The notes under the pieces were generated by a model. That model was given only the letters and a program-made list of their open reading frames with translations, did no database searches and had not been told where the DNA came from. From Scilla litardierei (lineage: Eukaryota > Streptophyta > Magnoliopsida > Asparagales > Asparagaceae): a DNA stretch of 64,000 bases. The stretch covers positions 1,999,878-2,063,877 of the forward strand of contig CM061139.1 in the NCBI GenBank assembly GCA_030789695.1, written 5' to 3'. Position numbers and translations under genes: made by a program. Shown here in pieces: positions 1 through 10,442 of the stretch. Every line of letters begins with the position of its first letter. Position 1 is the first letter of the stretch.

Positions 1-900
1 TGCATTGAATGTTGCATTCGTAGCACACGCTACATACTTGTACTTGCTTGCCCAGGCTAGGTGCACCCCTATGCCATCATGAAAAACACTTCCTGGCTCT
101 TGATCCAGAAGCGAGCATTCCCGTTCGGGGGTAAGGCCCTGGCTCAATACACGTGGAGGGGTAGGGTTGAGCGACCACTCAGCGTAGGAGTGTGCTCGTA
201 CAGCCACTTCAGCTATAAGGCGTGAACTCTGTGCACGACATGAAAACGTGACTTGTGAATGATAGTAGTTTGCTACTCTTACCATGCCATGCTAGTTGCT
301 TATTGTACTTTACTTTACCTGTTGCACTCATACTTTAACTGCCATGTCATTGCATCATGCTAGAACTGCTAGGTTGCTTTACTTTCAGTTTCCTTGCACA
401 AGTCTTTTTAGACTTGCTGACATGTGCCCCTTGCTCTTTTGGGTGTCACATGTTAGACCCTGAGCCAGAGACCGTTGTTGAGGACGAGGTGTTTGCTGAC
501 ACTGAGCCTGAGCCTACGTTTGACGAGGAGTTCGTGGACACTGGTGACCAGTCTTAGAGACTGATTTGAGTTGCTTTTGCTTAGGTTGCTATTAGTTGTC
601 GGTGCGTAGCACCATTACTTTACTTTTGTACTTTGTACTTTTGTTGGCCATGCCGGGGCCTCTTTTAGACTCTTTTCTTTTAGCCTGGTGGCTTTTCTGC
701 GATGTTGGAATTTATTATTATGGATATTTTGAGATTTATCTTTTGTCTCATTTCTTTTATTATCTTTATTTCGTATTGCAATTGCAAGGACCTGCTATTA
801 TTGTTTATTGACGCTTATCGGAGTTGCAGCTGTGTAGCTTCAAGTCTGAGCGGACCTTCTCACGTCTCGCCTCCACGTTTTTGGGGAGCGGGGCGTGACA
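1..900 (+). repeat. G-type chromovirus LTR, 3' part (cut by window edge)
   Basis: This is the right-hand part of a long LTR that ends in GGGCGTGACA at 900. It matches, in reverse complement, the solo LTR at 40221-42652 and the 3' LTR of chromovirus D at 57294-59555, including the stretch before the terminus and the GTAGCACACGCTAC-like block near position 20-30. The next bases (901 on) show no primer-binding site, so it is a solo LTR or the 3' LTR of an element lying to the left. It appears to interrupt the 5' LTR of chromovirus C, whose remainder begins at 901. The left end and target duplication are outside the window. Confidence 0.8.
450..557 (+). CDS. Acidic micro-ORF inside G-type LTR (35 aa), copy 1
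   Basis: The ORF runs from an ATG after a conserved leader (TTTTGGGTG, then CACATG) to a TAG. The peptide is very acidic, begins MLDPEPE and ends VDTGDQS. The same start, stop and reading frame recur in two other diverged copies of this LTR (40564-40671 and 57644-57754, both minus). One of those has 36 codons, so the length change is in frame. I know of no family for it and claim no function. It may be a real small peptide, an upstream ORF in the element's RNA, or a fragment of a longer lost protein. Confidence 0.45.
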   Translation: MLDPEPETVVEDEVFADTEPEPTFDEEFVDTGDQS

Positions 901-2619
901 GTTTATAATAGCTAGGGTTAGTTATTAATAGTTAGAATTAGTTTGTAATATTACTGTTATTCTATAGTAATTATAATAGAATGAGATAACGTTTTGGTAA
1001 ATTGCTAGTGATTCAATTGACCTTAGGTTAGTATCATTATTAATGCTGATCTATTACTTTTAAGTACTGCATGTGTTTTCAGAATGATTAAATTCATTTA
1101 CTGGGTTTCCTACTCAACACTATTTCTAGGGTATACAATCATACTAGCTGTTACAAATTATAGGTATATTAGTTAGTATAAATTAGTTTACCTGAATGTT
1201 ATAAAACTCAGATTTCATAATAACAGTATTTATATATTAATCAATTGTTATCTAAATGTGTTAATCAGGAGTACACAGATTGTAAAATTAATCTAATAGT
1301 TAAACAGTACCCGTACTTGAATAAATAAGTTAGTTGATAAATAAGTTATTTTCATCAAAACTGATATCGAAATCCGATGACGCAGAAAACTTCCGAGCCT
1401 CCCGTATGGACCCGCCGACACCAAAAACACCGGAAATAGGCAATCGTGTAGTTTATTACATGCTTTTTCGTGTTACTTTCTTAAAACTTAAACTGTGATA
1501 TATTGTACACAAGATTACCATGATACATTGACACTAAAACACACTTTTGTGAAAAGCTAAACTTAAACTCGCGTGCATGTGTGTGGACACCATTAAGAAA
1601 ATGAACCTACTTGTTACAACATGAACTGTACGGATAATGGAACGAACAACTTGAAATAATATGGAACATGATAGCCGGTTTGGCAACTCCCAGATAAATA
1701 CATGTCGTTGGCTTATAGACTTACATGATGTTGGCTCATAGTTGGCTATTCTCGTCGATCACATGTGACTAGTCTGGCTCGTGTTCCAATAGGATCACAT
1801 GTGACTAGTCTGGCTCGTGTTCCAGTATATGACGGTTTAACATTCTAGCTCGTGGTTCAGAAAGTACACATGGGTGGGGTTGGGTTCCCGGGCACTAGCC
1901 GGTAGTAAACGGGTGGGGTTGGGTTCCCGGGCACTTGAAGGTGGATTCACTTACTAGCCGTCGAACGACGAGAGCCTTAGTCACGGACTTGCACACACAG
2001 TTAAACAACTTGAAAAGAATGTTAACTTACAGAACTGCTGTTACATTATTGAACTGCCAAGTTTCATTTTCATAATAAAACTGCATGTTAGTGTAAATCG
2101 TTATAACTGCTTAAAACTGCCATATATATAATCTTTGTATATCTTGCTAAGGGTTCTCTTCTAACCATTACTTGCCAGGAGCCTTGCTGACATACATTCA
2201 ATGTTGTTTGAATGTATGTCAAGTCATGAGACATGATACCGGGAGGACGAGCTGCGGGACCAGAGCGACCCATTGGACCAGGGGTACGTCGACCCAGAGG
2301 TTCTCCCCACAGAGGACCAGTCGTAGAGTTTCACCTGCTGTTGCTACTTTAGAGTTTTCCGTTCCGCTTATCTGTAGGGTGTGTACCCATTTTGTAGACT
2401 CCGTTTGTTGGCCATGCTTGGGCCTTATCTTTTTTTGTGTACCTTCCTTTTCTGGATGTTGGTTATCATTATGAATATTTCTATTGATCTGTTTGCATGC
2501 AAGAATCTGCATTTGGTTGTTATTCACAGACGCTTATTAGGCTTAAGCTTCATCGCTTCAGCCCATGCAGACCCGCTCGCGTCCTCGCTCCCAAGTATAA
2601 TGGGAAGCAGGGCGTGACA
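901..2619 (+). repeat. Chromovirus C 5' LTR, right part
   Basis: This AT-rich noncoding stretch ends GGAAGCAGGGCGTGACA at 2619, matching the end of the piece at 49207-50796. It includes a short duplication near 1866-1940 (GGGTGGGGTTGGGTTCCCGGG twice, ~45 bp apart) and another near 1763-1825 (ATCACATGTGACTAGTCTGG twice). An acidic frame ending EDQS-stop near 2330 resembles the micro-ORF of G-type LTRs, but it has lost its start. No convincing tRNA primer site follows at 2620. Confidence 0.55.
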
Positions 2620-2731
2620 CAGGTCTTCTCTTGCATTTTGCGAAATAATTCACAACAGTGTAAATATCATCACTAACCAGATCATTTTAAAAAACTTAGT
2701 ACACAAATGTTTACGTTGTTTGTTTTACAGC

Positions 2732-3812
2732 ATGGCAGGAAGACCGCATACTCGCAACGGAAACGGAGCCAGCGGAAGTGGTATTTCCGACATTCATGAA
2801 CTCATGAGAGTCATGAGAGGCATGTTGGAGATCCAACAACAGCTGATTTAGCAAGAACAACAAGCTGCGCAACCTGCACCACCGCCTCCTTGAGCTGCAC
2901 CTAGAGCCAAGCCATTTCGGGTGCTGAACCCGAAGAGCTTCTTTGGGAAAGAAGGGCCATTAGAAGCTGAAGAATGGGCCCGAAGTACGGAAGAAGATCT
3001 GAGTCTTTCCCGTACTGATCAGACATGATGGGTTGAAGTCGCCAAGAAGCAGCTGACTGGGAATGCACGAAACTGGTGGGACAGAGAAGAAGCCTGTCTG
3101 GTCAAGCCCATCAACTGGACCATGTTTCGAGAGCGCTTCGACGCACAATACTTTCCTCGATCATCTAAGAGGGAAATGCAGCAACGATTCGTCAACATGA
3201 AGCAAAGCAATCGTACTGTTGAGGAGTATGAGGCAGAGTTCTCTATGCTTAGTCGGTTCGCTCCACATCTGGTGGAGGATCCCGAAGATTGTGCGTATCA
3301 GTTTCTCCAGGGTCTGGACCTGGATATTCAGGATTCGATGTCTTCGGCAAATCTGACTATGCACCAGGACATATTTGACGCTGCTAGGAAGCACGAACTC
3401 ATTGTGAATCAGAAGAAGGCGCTTCAGACTGGATGAAATAGACGTCCACCAGAGCCATTCAGTGGCAATCTCAGGCCTACACAGGCTGCACAATTCAAGA
3501 GGCCTGCTGCTCCTGTCAGCAATCGATCTCAGATGGTATGCTTCCACTGCAAGCGGACTGGCCATCTCAAGAAGGACTGCAGAGAGTTGCTGAATCAATG
3601 TCGGATATGTGGAGCATCAGCACATGCTACCAGAGACTGCTCTCGTCGCACCAATAAGCCGATAACTGCTGGAGCTCCTGGACCTAATCAGCGTGGACCA
3701 CCTCTGGCTCCACAACAAAAGGATTTTGCACCGGCGAGGTAGAACCAGCCGATGCGTCAGGTTTTCACCATGACGGCCGCAGAGGCTGAGACTGATGAGC
3801 AAGTGATATCAG
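2732..3812 (+). pseudogene. gag: Chromovirus C gag with two zinc knuckles (exon 1)
   Basis: This is the capsid/nucleocapsid part of a Ty3 gag. An ATG at 2732 (MAGRPHTRNG) opens the frame used throughout. A retrotransposon-gag core follows (WWDREEA; RFDAQYFP; ESMLSRFAPHLV-like spacing). Two CCHC knuckles lie near 3538-3580 (CFHCKRTGHLKKDC) and 3600-3642 (CRICGASAHATRDC) and would bind the genomic RNA. In-frame stops interrupt it near 2850, 2892, 3026, 3436 and 3740, several at positions where Gln, Arg or Trp is expected, so it is not functional. The frame ends at a GT splice-like boundary at 3812/3813, where the relative D has the same junction. Confidence 0.8.
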
Positions 3813-3903
3813 GTAATGCTTTAACTCTTCTTTTATATTTTTATTTTATATGTATGTGTCTGGTTGTTTATCTTTTAGCTAAGGCATATTTCATATGTAC
3901 TAG
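3813..3903 (+). other. Putative intron 1 of chromovirus C (gag/protease junction)
   Basis: The sequence begins GTAATG and ends TACTAG, is 91 bp long and T-rich. Removal joins G to GT, making a Gly codon, and brings the gag frame (codon starts at position 2 modulo 3) into register with the protease frame that begins VVLV. Chromovirus D has a GT-AG interruption at exactly the same codon and phase (62998-63115). Unspliced reading would stop a little downstream of gag. Confidence 0.6.
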
Positions 3904-6326
3904 GTGTTGTCTTAGTAGCATCCCATCAAGTCCTATCTCTTTTTGATTCTGGATCCTCACACTGCTTCATTTCCCAAGGATTTGTAGAGAAACACTTCAT
4001 TCGTGTTGACTCTCTAATAATTGCTGGAACATCACTACTGGGAGAGGAGTAGTGAAGACTTCTAGTGGCTGTCGATCTTGTCCTATCGTGATTTGTGGAC
4101 ACGAGTTGTTCGCAGATTTTATGATGGTCGACATGCCAAACTTCGATGCTATATTCGGCTTGGACTGGTTAGGAAATTTCTACGCTACTATCGATTGTCA
4201 CAGAAAGAAAGTAGTGTTTGAAATCCCTGATCATCCTGTGTTTGAATTCACGAGCAGAGATCGTTCACTTGGACCAATCAGATTTCGGGCTAAGTCGAAC
4301 GAAGTAATCATTGCATCGATGCAAGTTGAGCCCCAGAAACTAGAGTAGTTCGAGACTTTGAGGATGTATTCCCTGAAGATATTTCGGGTTTACCGCCTGA
4401 CCGAGCTCTGGAGTTCACCATTGACCTGATGCCAAACACTCAACCTATTTTGATGGCTCCCTATCGCATGGCCCCTGCTGAACTGGAAGAACTTCGAAAA
4501 CAACTTGATGATCTGTCGCAGAAGGGATGGATACATCCTAGCGTATCTCCTTGGGGTGCGCCAGTTTTCTTGGTCAAGAAAAAGGATGGATCTAGTAGGA
4601 TGTGTATAGACCACCGAGAGCTGAATAAGGTGACCATTAAGAACAAGTACCCGTTACCGCATATTGATGACATCTTCAATCAACTTGGCAGATCGCGATT
4701 ATTTTCTAAGCTGGATCTCCGTAGTGGTTATCATCAGGTGAAGGCCAGAAGTGAAGACATCCCAAAGACGACATTTCAGACCAAGTATGGGCACTATGAA
4801 TTTGTAGTCATGCCATTCGGTGTGACTAACGCCCCAGCTGTATTCATGAACCTTATGAACTTGATTTTCAATGAGTTCTTGGATAAGTTCGTAGTGATCT
4901 TCATCGACGACATCTTGATCTACTCGAAGAATAATGAAGAGCATGCCGAGCATCTGCGAATTGTATTTGAGACCCTACGACGTCATCGGTTATACGCCAA
5001 GTACAGCAAGTGTGAATTCTGACTAGACCGAGTCGCTTTTCTTGGGCATGTAGTATCAGGGGATGATATTTCAGTCGACCTGATGAAGGTTACCTCAGTC
5101 GAGAATTGGCCGACTCCTCGATCAGGTTCTGACATCCGAAGTTTTCTTGGATTGGCTGGCTATTACCGTCGATTCATAAAAGACTTCTCGAAGATTGCTG
5201 AGCCTATGACTCGTCTGCTAAGGAAGGACATCAAATTTATCTGGTCTGAGGCTTGTGAGAAAGCATTCGTGGAATTGAAGATGAAGTTCATGACTGCACC
5301 AGTATTAGCTATACCAGATAGAACTTGGGGTCATGAAGTTTTCTGTGATGCATCTGGAAAGGGTCTCGGATGCGTACTGCACCAGCATGGTCATGTGGTT
5401 GTGTATGCATCCCTGCAACTAAAGACTCACGAGAAGAACTATCCGACCCATAATTTAGAATTGGCTACGGTCATATTTGCTCTGAAGATTTGGAGGCACT
5501 ATTTATTAAGTAAGCAAGTGAAGATCTTCACCGATCATAAGAGTATCAAGTACATATTCACTCAGAAGGAGCTCAATATGAGACACTGCAGATGGTTAGA
5601 GCTCATAGCAGATTATGATATTGATCTCCAATATCATCCGGGGAAGGTGAATGTAGTACGAGATGCTTTGAGTCATTTACCGGTGATTATGACTCTCTTA
5701 GCTCAATGGATACTTTAGCAAGCGATGCGAGAGATGGATATTGAAGTTATTCTGCCAGGGACTCCAGCAACATGGATGAATATGCAAATCCAGTCTACTA
5801 TCGTAGATCAGATTAAAGCTGCTCAGACTGGAGATGCGAAGTTAAAGAAGATCAGAGAGCAAGTCAAAGCCAGACTTCGAACGGAATTCCTTATTCACGA
5901 GGATGGTTCCTTGAGATATGGCAGTAGGATTTGTGTGCCTTCCGGGATATCAGAGAAGAGATACTAAATGAAGCACACAACTCTCCTTACTCTATTCATC
6001 CTGGCGGTACCAAGATGTATAAGGATCTTCGTCTGAACTTTTGGTGGCATGGTATGAAGAGAAGCGTATCCCGCAGTGTCGCCAAGTGCCTTTTGTATCA
6101 GCAGGTGAAGGCTGAACATCATCGCACTGCCAGATTACTCCAACATCGGCCTATTCCGGAATGGAAGTGGCAGCACATCACTATGGATTTCGTGACTGGA
6201 CTACCTCAGAGTACTAAGCAAAATGATGCGAATTGGGTGATCGTTGACCGGTTAACCAAATCAGCACATTTCATACCTTTCTGAGTAGGACAATCTACGG
6301 AAATACTTGCTAAGAAGTATATGGAG
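3904..6326 (+). pseudogene. pol: Chromovirus C protease-RT-RNase H-integrase N part (exon 2)
   Basis: Domains are in the usual Ty3 order. Aspartic protease has its DSGSSH motif near 3950 and a downstream LDWLG block near 4160. Reverse transcriptase spans about 4440-5060, with [19 protein letters not shown] and the catalytic FIDD near 4900. RNase H spans about 5290-5690, with TDHKS and a C-terminal [10 protein letters not shown]. The integrase zinc finger and N core lie at about 5960-6284 (HPGGTKMYKD, DRLTKSAHFIPF). Integrase zinc ligands read H...H...C..Y, so the last Cys is lost (also lost, as Phe, in D). Stops occur near 4041, 4346, 5020 (TGA for an expected Trp), 5716 and 6282, with frameshifts between blocks. 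It is a dead copy closely related to D. Confidence 0.85.
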
Positions 6327-6396
6327 GTAATGATCCATCCTATACTTTTAAAGCTTATTTCTAGTATACGTTGTGATGTAATCGTTAATCGTGCAG
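6327..6396 (+). other. Putative intron 2 of chromovirus C (inside integrase)
   Basis: This 70-bp GT...AG segment (starts GTAATG, ends CGTGCAG) lies between codons for YME and EIVRLHG in the integrase core. The phase is 0. Upstream and downstream integrase ORFs are in different frames that become continuous once it is removed. D has a 74-bp segment at the same position with a near-identical 3' end (GATGTAA..., ending AATCGTGCAG). A branch-like GTTAAT sits ~13 bp before the 3' end. Confidence 0.6.
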
Positions 6397-7215
6397 GAGA
6401 TTGTGCGATTACATGGAGTTCTAATGAGCATTGTCTCTGACCGGGACACAAGATTCATATCTCAATTCTGGAAGAGTCTGTAGACCAATTTGGGTACCAG
6501 TCTCAGTTTCAGCACTGCATATCACCTGCAGACTGATAGACAATCAGAGCATTCCATCCAGATTTTGGAAGATATGTTACGAATATGTATGCTAGATTTC
6601 ATGGGCTCGTGGGAAGATCATCTGTACCTGGTAGAGTTTGCCTACAATAACAACTACCAAGCCAGCATTGATATGGCCCCATTTGCAGCACTCTACGGAA
6701 GGAAGTGTCGATCCCTGATAAGTTGCGATGACATTGGTGATCGAGAATTATTGGGTCCAGAGATGATTGTGGAAGCAGTGTACGTAATGCGTAATATCAG
6801 GGACAAGCTACACCATGCACAAGGTCGGTACAAGCATTGGGCTGATGCTAAGCATCGTCACTTGGAGTTCCAACCAGGAGATCATGTTTTCCTGAAGATA
6901 TCCCCAAACTGAGGAGTGATTCGTTTTGGGAGACGAGGGAAGCTTAGCTCGAGATTCATTGGACCCTTCGACGTGCTAGAGCAAGTTGGAGAAGTAGATT
7001 ATCATCTAGCACTGCTGCCTTTATTGGAGGGAGTACATAATGTTTTCCATGTATCTCAGCTGCGTCATTACATCAGTGACCCGTCACATGCTATTGACTA
7101 CTCAGAGATTACGGTTCGACCAGACCTGACATATAAGCAACAGCCGATGCAGATCTTGGACCGATGTCAAAAGACGCTCAGGAACAAGGTCGTCGAACTC
7201 ATGAGAGTGATGTGA
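6397..7215 (+). pseudogene. pol: Chromovirus C integrase C part with broken chromodomain (exon 3)
   Basis: This is the continuation of integrase: [17 protein letters not shown], then the catalytic-core block around YNNNYQASI and [10 protein letters not shown], then the GPFDVLEQVGEVDYHL module typical of plant chromoviruses. The chromodomain that should follow (compare 59602-59750 in D) starts at ILDRCQKTL but hits TGA at 7213 (in place of the expected Trp) and has lost about a dozen codons before EDG. In-frame stops lie near 6481 and 6910. The product could not integrate or recognise chromatin. Confidence 0.8.
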
Positions 7216-7239
7216 CGTCACGAGGATGGAATTGTTCTT

Positions 7240-7252
7240 AAGGTGGGTGGAA
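7240..7252 (+). other. Polypurine tract of chromovirus C
   Basis: AAGGTGGGTGGAA lies directly before the LTR start TGTAACGG at 7253. This is the expected plus-strand priming site, comparable with AAGTTGGGGAGGA before the D LTR. Confidence 0.7.
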
Positions 7253-7501
7253 TGTAACGGCCGATATTTAATAGTACATATTTTTGCACGTATTCTATCT
7301 TTGTCTAGTGATTTTTCGTATCTTGTACGTATTCGTATTACGTATGCATTTTGATTAGCTTTACATACTTATTTACGTATTTTAATTAGCTATAATCTTA
7401 TGTAAAGCTATTATTATAAGAATTCATTATATAACTATTTCAAAAATTCAAAATTCAAATCCATTCCTTAAACTCACATGAGACCTTTTCCTAATAGCAA
7501 T
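7253..7501 (+). repeat. Chromovirus C 3' LTR, first fragment
   Basis: This LTR start (TGTAACGGCC) follows the polypurine tract. It is AT-rich with repeated ACGTATT words and no ORF. It is broken at 7501/7502 by the Tat-like element. Confidence 0.65.
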
Positions 7502-8241
7502 TGTTAGTGCACGGATACAAACCCGATTGGGTATCCGCATACCCAACCCGTTTCTCCCCCACGACCCGTTAACCCCACACTCTAAGCAGGCTACGACTGA
7601 GTCGAGCGAACGGGTTAGACGACCATTGGACTGACATCGACATTCAAGGACGAGTTCATGGGGCCAAGTAAATGGACAGCCGTTAGCTCAAATCTCGGAG
7701 AACATCGTGCCCTAATCAATGAGGGACGGTTACGCCTCATCGAGAGAGAGAGCAGCCTATAAATAGGCCGACGGACAAAGGTAAAATGGTTCCATTTTCA
7801 AGGTACGAGTGCTAATACATAGAACTCTATCTTCTCACTTTTCCATCTTATATTCGAGCTTGTGTCATTAGTCTAGGGAAGATCCTCAGTGGGTCGATCT
7901 CAGCTACGCCAAGCTCCCTCTCATCCTTAAATCCCTTAATAACTTAAGCATCGGAGGGGATTTGGGTCGGAACCCAGATCCGACCCCCCTAACGACTCCC
8001 TATGGTGCAGATCGACGATTGCCATCCAACGCCCAAGGTCGACTTCGAGCTCTCCAACCTCGAACGACCCAACCGATCAACCATTTCTAGGTCGATCAAC
8101 TGTTGTATCGTCATCTACCAACAACCGTCGACCCTGGTTCTTCCAACCGAGGGTCCTAATCTGAAGGCTGACTAGGCTCCAGCTTAGCGTTTTGAGTCTT
8201 CGTCAGCTTGACAACTGTATCGGTCAATGTTGGCCTTAACA
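7502..8241 (+). repeat. Tat-like element 5' LTR
   Basis: TG...CA ends. The TATA box is CCTATAAATAGG near 7756, after a GAGAGAGAG tract. It is nearly identical to 13650-14387. Confidence 0.85.
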
Positions 8242-8244
8242 GTT

Positions 8245-8263
8245 TGGCATCGTCAGTGGGAAA
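8245..8263 (+). other. Primer-binding-site-like leader of the Tat-like element
   Basis: TTGGCATCGTCAGTGGGAA begins three bases after the LTR. It resembles the TTGGCGCCGTCTGTGGGAA-type leader of plant Tat elements, with changes consistent with decay. Confidence 0.5.
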
Positions 8264-8430
8264 CATGAGTCGACATCCCCCTCGACGAACCACTCAATTA
8301 TGCCGACTCACCCAATCACATTCTCCAAGGCTGCAGCGGGATCCCTTAGTGTCGGGATCACCAACATGATAACGGGTGGTCCCCCACACCTGGAGCTATC
8401 AACCTCTCTCCAAGTTCCTATACTGGGAGA

Positions 8431-8890
8431 TTGATGACAATTTCCGTGGGGCGAAAGCGTACCCGATACACGATGCCTCCTATCTTCTTCTCGTACGAAG
8501 ATCTGGAAGGGGTAGAGCTACCGCACGATGATGTCGTGGTTATCACGGCCAAGATCAGAGAGATCGTCGTGAAGAGGTTGTTCGTTGACACCGGAAGCTT
8601 GTGTGACATACTTTTCTTCACAACACTGGAGAGGACGAAAATATCGTCCGAAGAGTTGACGCCATGTACAGGACCTTTGGTAGGGTTCACCGGGCACTCC
8701 GCCCCAATAGCTGGCATCATCATCTTATCAGTGACCCTTGGTACGTATACCCAACAAATTACCTGCCAAACCAACTTTATGGTGGTAAAGATCAGCTCGG
8801 CGTAGAACGGGATCATCGAAAGATCGCTTCTAAATGCCATAGAAGCGATGGTCACGACCTATCACCAGACGATCACCAAACCCCCGAGGG
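8431..8890 (+). pseudogene. Tat-like protease remnant
   Basis: The frame shows the Tat-type aspartic protease pattern: FVDTGSLCDILFF (DTG catalytic motif near 8590), LVGFTGHSAP, then SA-stop-NGIIERSLLNAIEAMVTTYHQ, where SAYNAILGRP-type sequence is usual. A TAG at 8804 replaces the expected Tyr codon. Only ~190 bp separate it from the primer site, so gag has been deleted. Nothing of RT follows. Confidence 0.7.
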
Positions 8891-8899
8891 GGTCGGAAG

Positions 8900-9330
8900 G
8901 GCAAGAAAGAACTTGAATTGTACGACTCGACGGTTCGTCCACACAAGCTGGGGGCAAGGCCAAAATAATCACCCAATCCTTCAGAGACGACCTATTCGGA
9001 TGCGCCTGAAATCGAACCACCAACAATGTAGCAGAACATGAATCGACCATCAACAAATTTCGGCTGGCTGGGGCCCTGAAGGTGAGAGAGGCCTAACTAT
9101 TCGAACGACTCTTGCCCCGTCGTTCGTCAATTAAACGGGGCCTTCGAGACCTACGACGGTACAACACAAAGTTACGAATGAAGTGGCTAAAGCAGAGCCC
9201 GCCACCTTCGCGTGCGAGTGATTCCACCACGTGCCAGAAATCGAAGAATCATCAAGCTGAAGCCCTGTCAAAAGCTTGCATCGTCCACGACCCAAAACAC
9301 CGTGGGAAAAGCTGACCAATGGTTTCATTG
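8900..9330 (+). pseudogene. RNase H-like remnant of the Tat-like element
   Basis: Split frames resemble the RNase H segment of Tat elements (a TNN/VAEHES-like block near 9020-9055, a LAGALKVREA-like block near 9065-9095, and INQLNGAFETYDG-like codons near 9125-9165). Stops and frameshifts break it. It follows the protease directly, so the RT domain is missing. Confidence 0.4.
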
Positions 9331-9727
9331 AACAAGATGATGAACCAGGTATGACCTTCTTCCCCTGCTTTAAATGCTTAACCCCGTAGGAAACACATTG
9401 CGTGATCCTGGAAGATCCACAAGGGCGATTGTGGGAACCCTTGCAGAAGGGAGGTCGTAGCCTTAAGAGCCAAAGGACATGGGCATTCCTTGGTCAATGA
9501 GGTTAAAAGACACCATGGAACGCGAGCAAAGTTCCCTCCACCAGAGGGAGGCTGGAACTCCTCGAACCATTCAAACCAACGAATGGTCAAATAGAACCTG
9601 ACAGTGGCGACAGGCTGTTTCATCAAATGGGTTGGGACGGAGCCACTATTCTGAATCACCTGAGGGGGTCTCGAAACTTCATCTGAGAAGTCCGTCGTTT
9701 TGACGCTCTGGTGCCCTACAATTCACA
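9331..9727. other. Unresolved interior of the Tat-like element
   Basis: Short disrupted ORFs on both strands show no motif I can recognise. By position it would correspond to the RNase H/integrase junction. Confidence 0.3.
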
Positions 9728-10360
9728 ATGATGGGCAACATGACGCAACTCGATAGCACCAGCCTCCGAGACTTCTACGTGGAGCTAAAGATCAATCTGC
9801 ACCTCGCCTTCGTCGCTCATCCCCAGATGAACGACTTGGTAGAGTACGCTAACCAAAGTGTTTTTAAGCCCCTACGTAAAGGAATAATCGAGCTCAAAGG
9901 AGCCTGGCCGGGCGAGGTCCCAGGCATGTTGGGGTCGAACAGAACGATCCACGAAACCTCAGCTGGAGAAACGTCCTTCACGCTGGCATACGGATGCAAG
10001 GCCCCCCGTCCCCCTCAAGGTTAACGAGCGGCCACCTCAAAATCAGGCCACAACTGAGGGACGAGATCTGCAAACGAGTGTTGGTAACCCCTTTTTCGAG
10101 ACAGTGGAGATGCACGACACGCTACCTCCACTCAAAAATCCACAAGTGCAACATCCGTGTGGGAGACTGGGTGCTGCGCAACGCCGTTTTTTTCTTTCGA
10201 GATCCTCAAGCAAGGAAAGCTCGCAGGCGAAATAGGAGGGATCCTACACAGTGATCGACGAACTCGGTCCAGCCACGTACCTACTCTCTACTCTGAGTGG
10301 TAGGGAACTCCCTCATCCTTAGAGCACAGAACATCCATGAGAGTATTATCAATGATTGTA
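9728..10360 (+). pseudogene. Integrase C-terminal remnant of the Tat-like element
   Basis: The frame contains NDLVEYANQSVFKPLRKGI, KGAWPGEVPGMLGSNRT and TSAGETSFTLAYGCKA, which match the end of a Ty3 integrase core (NGQVEVTNR-, AYRTT- and TGETPF-type blocks). Next come KIHKCNIRVGDWVLR and a degraded RDPTQ / SVQPRTYLL module equivalent to GPYRV...GTYRL. One frameshift near 10015 and stops at 10022 and 10252 inactivate it. Confidence 0.65.
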
Positions 10361-10442
10361 CCAAAAGGGTAAGTCGATCAACCGGCTCTTATCCTACCTG
10401 TTTTCCTTATGAGTGCAAAGTAGGTCGTTCTTTGATGTCAGT

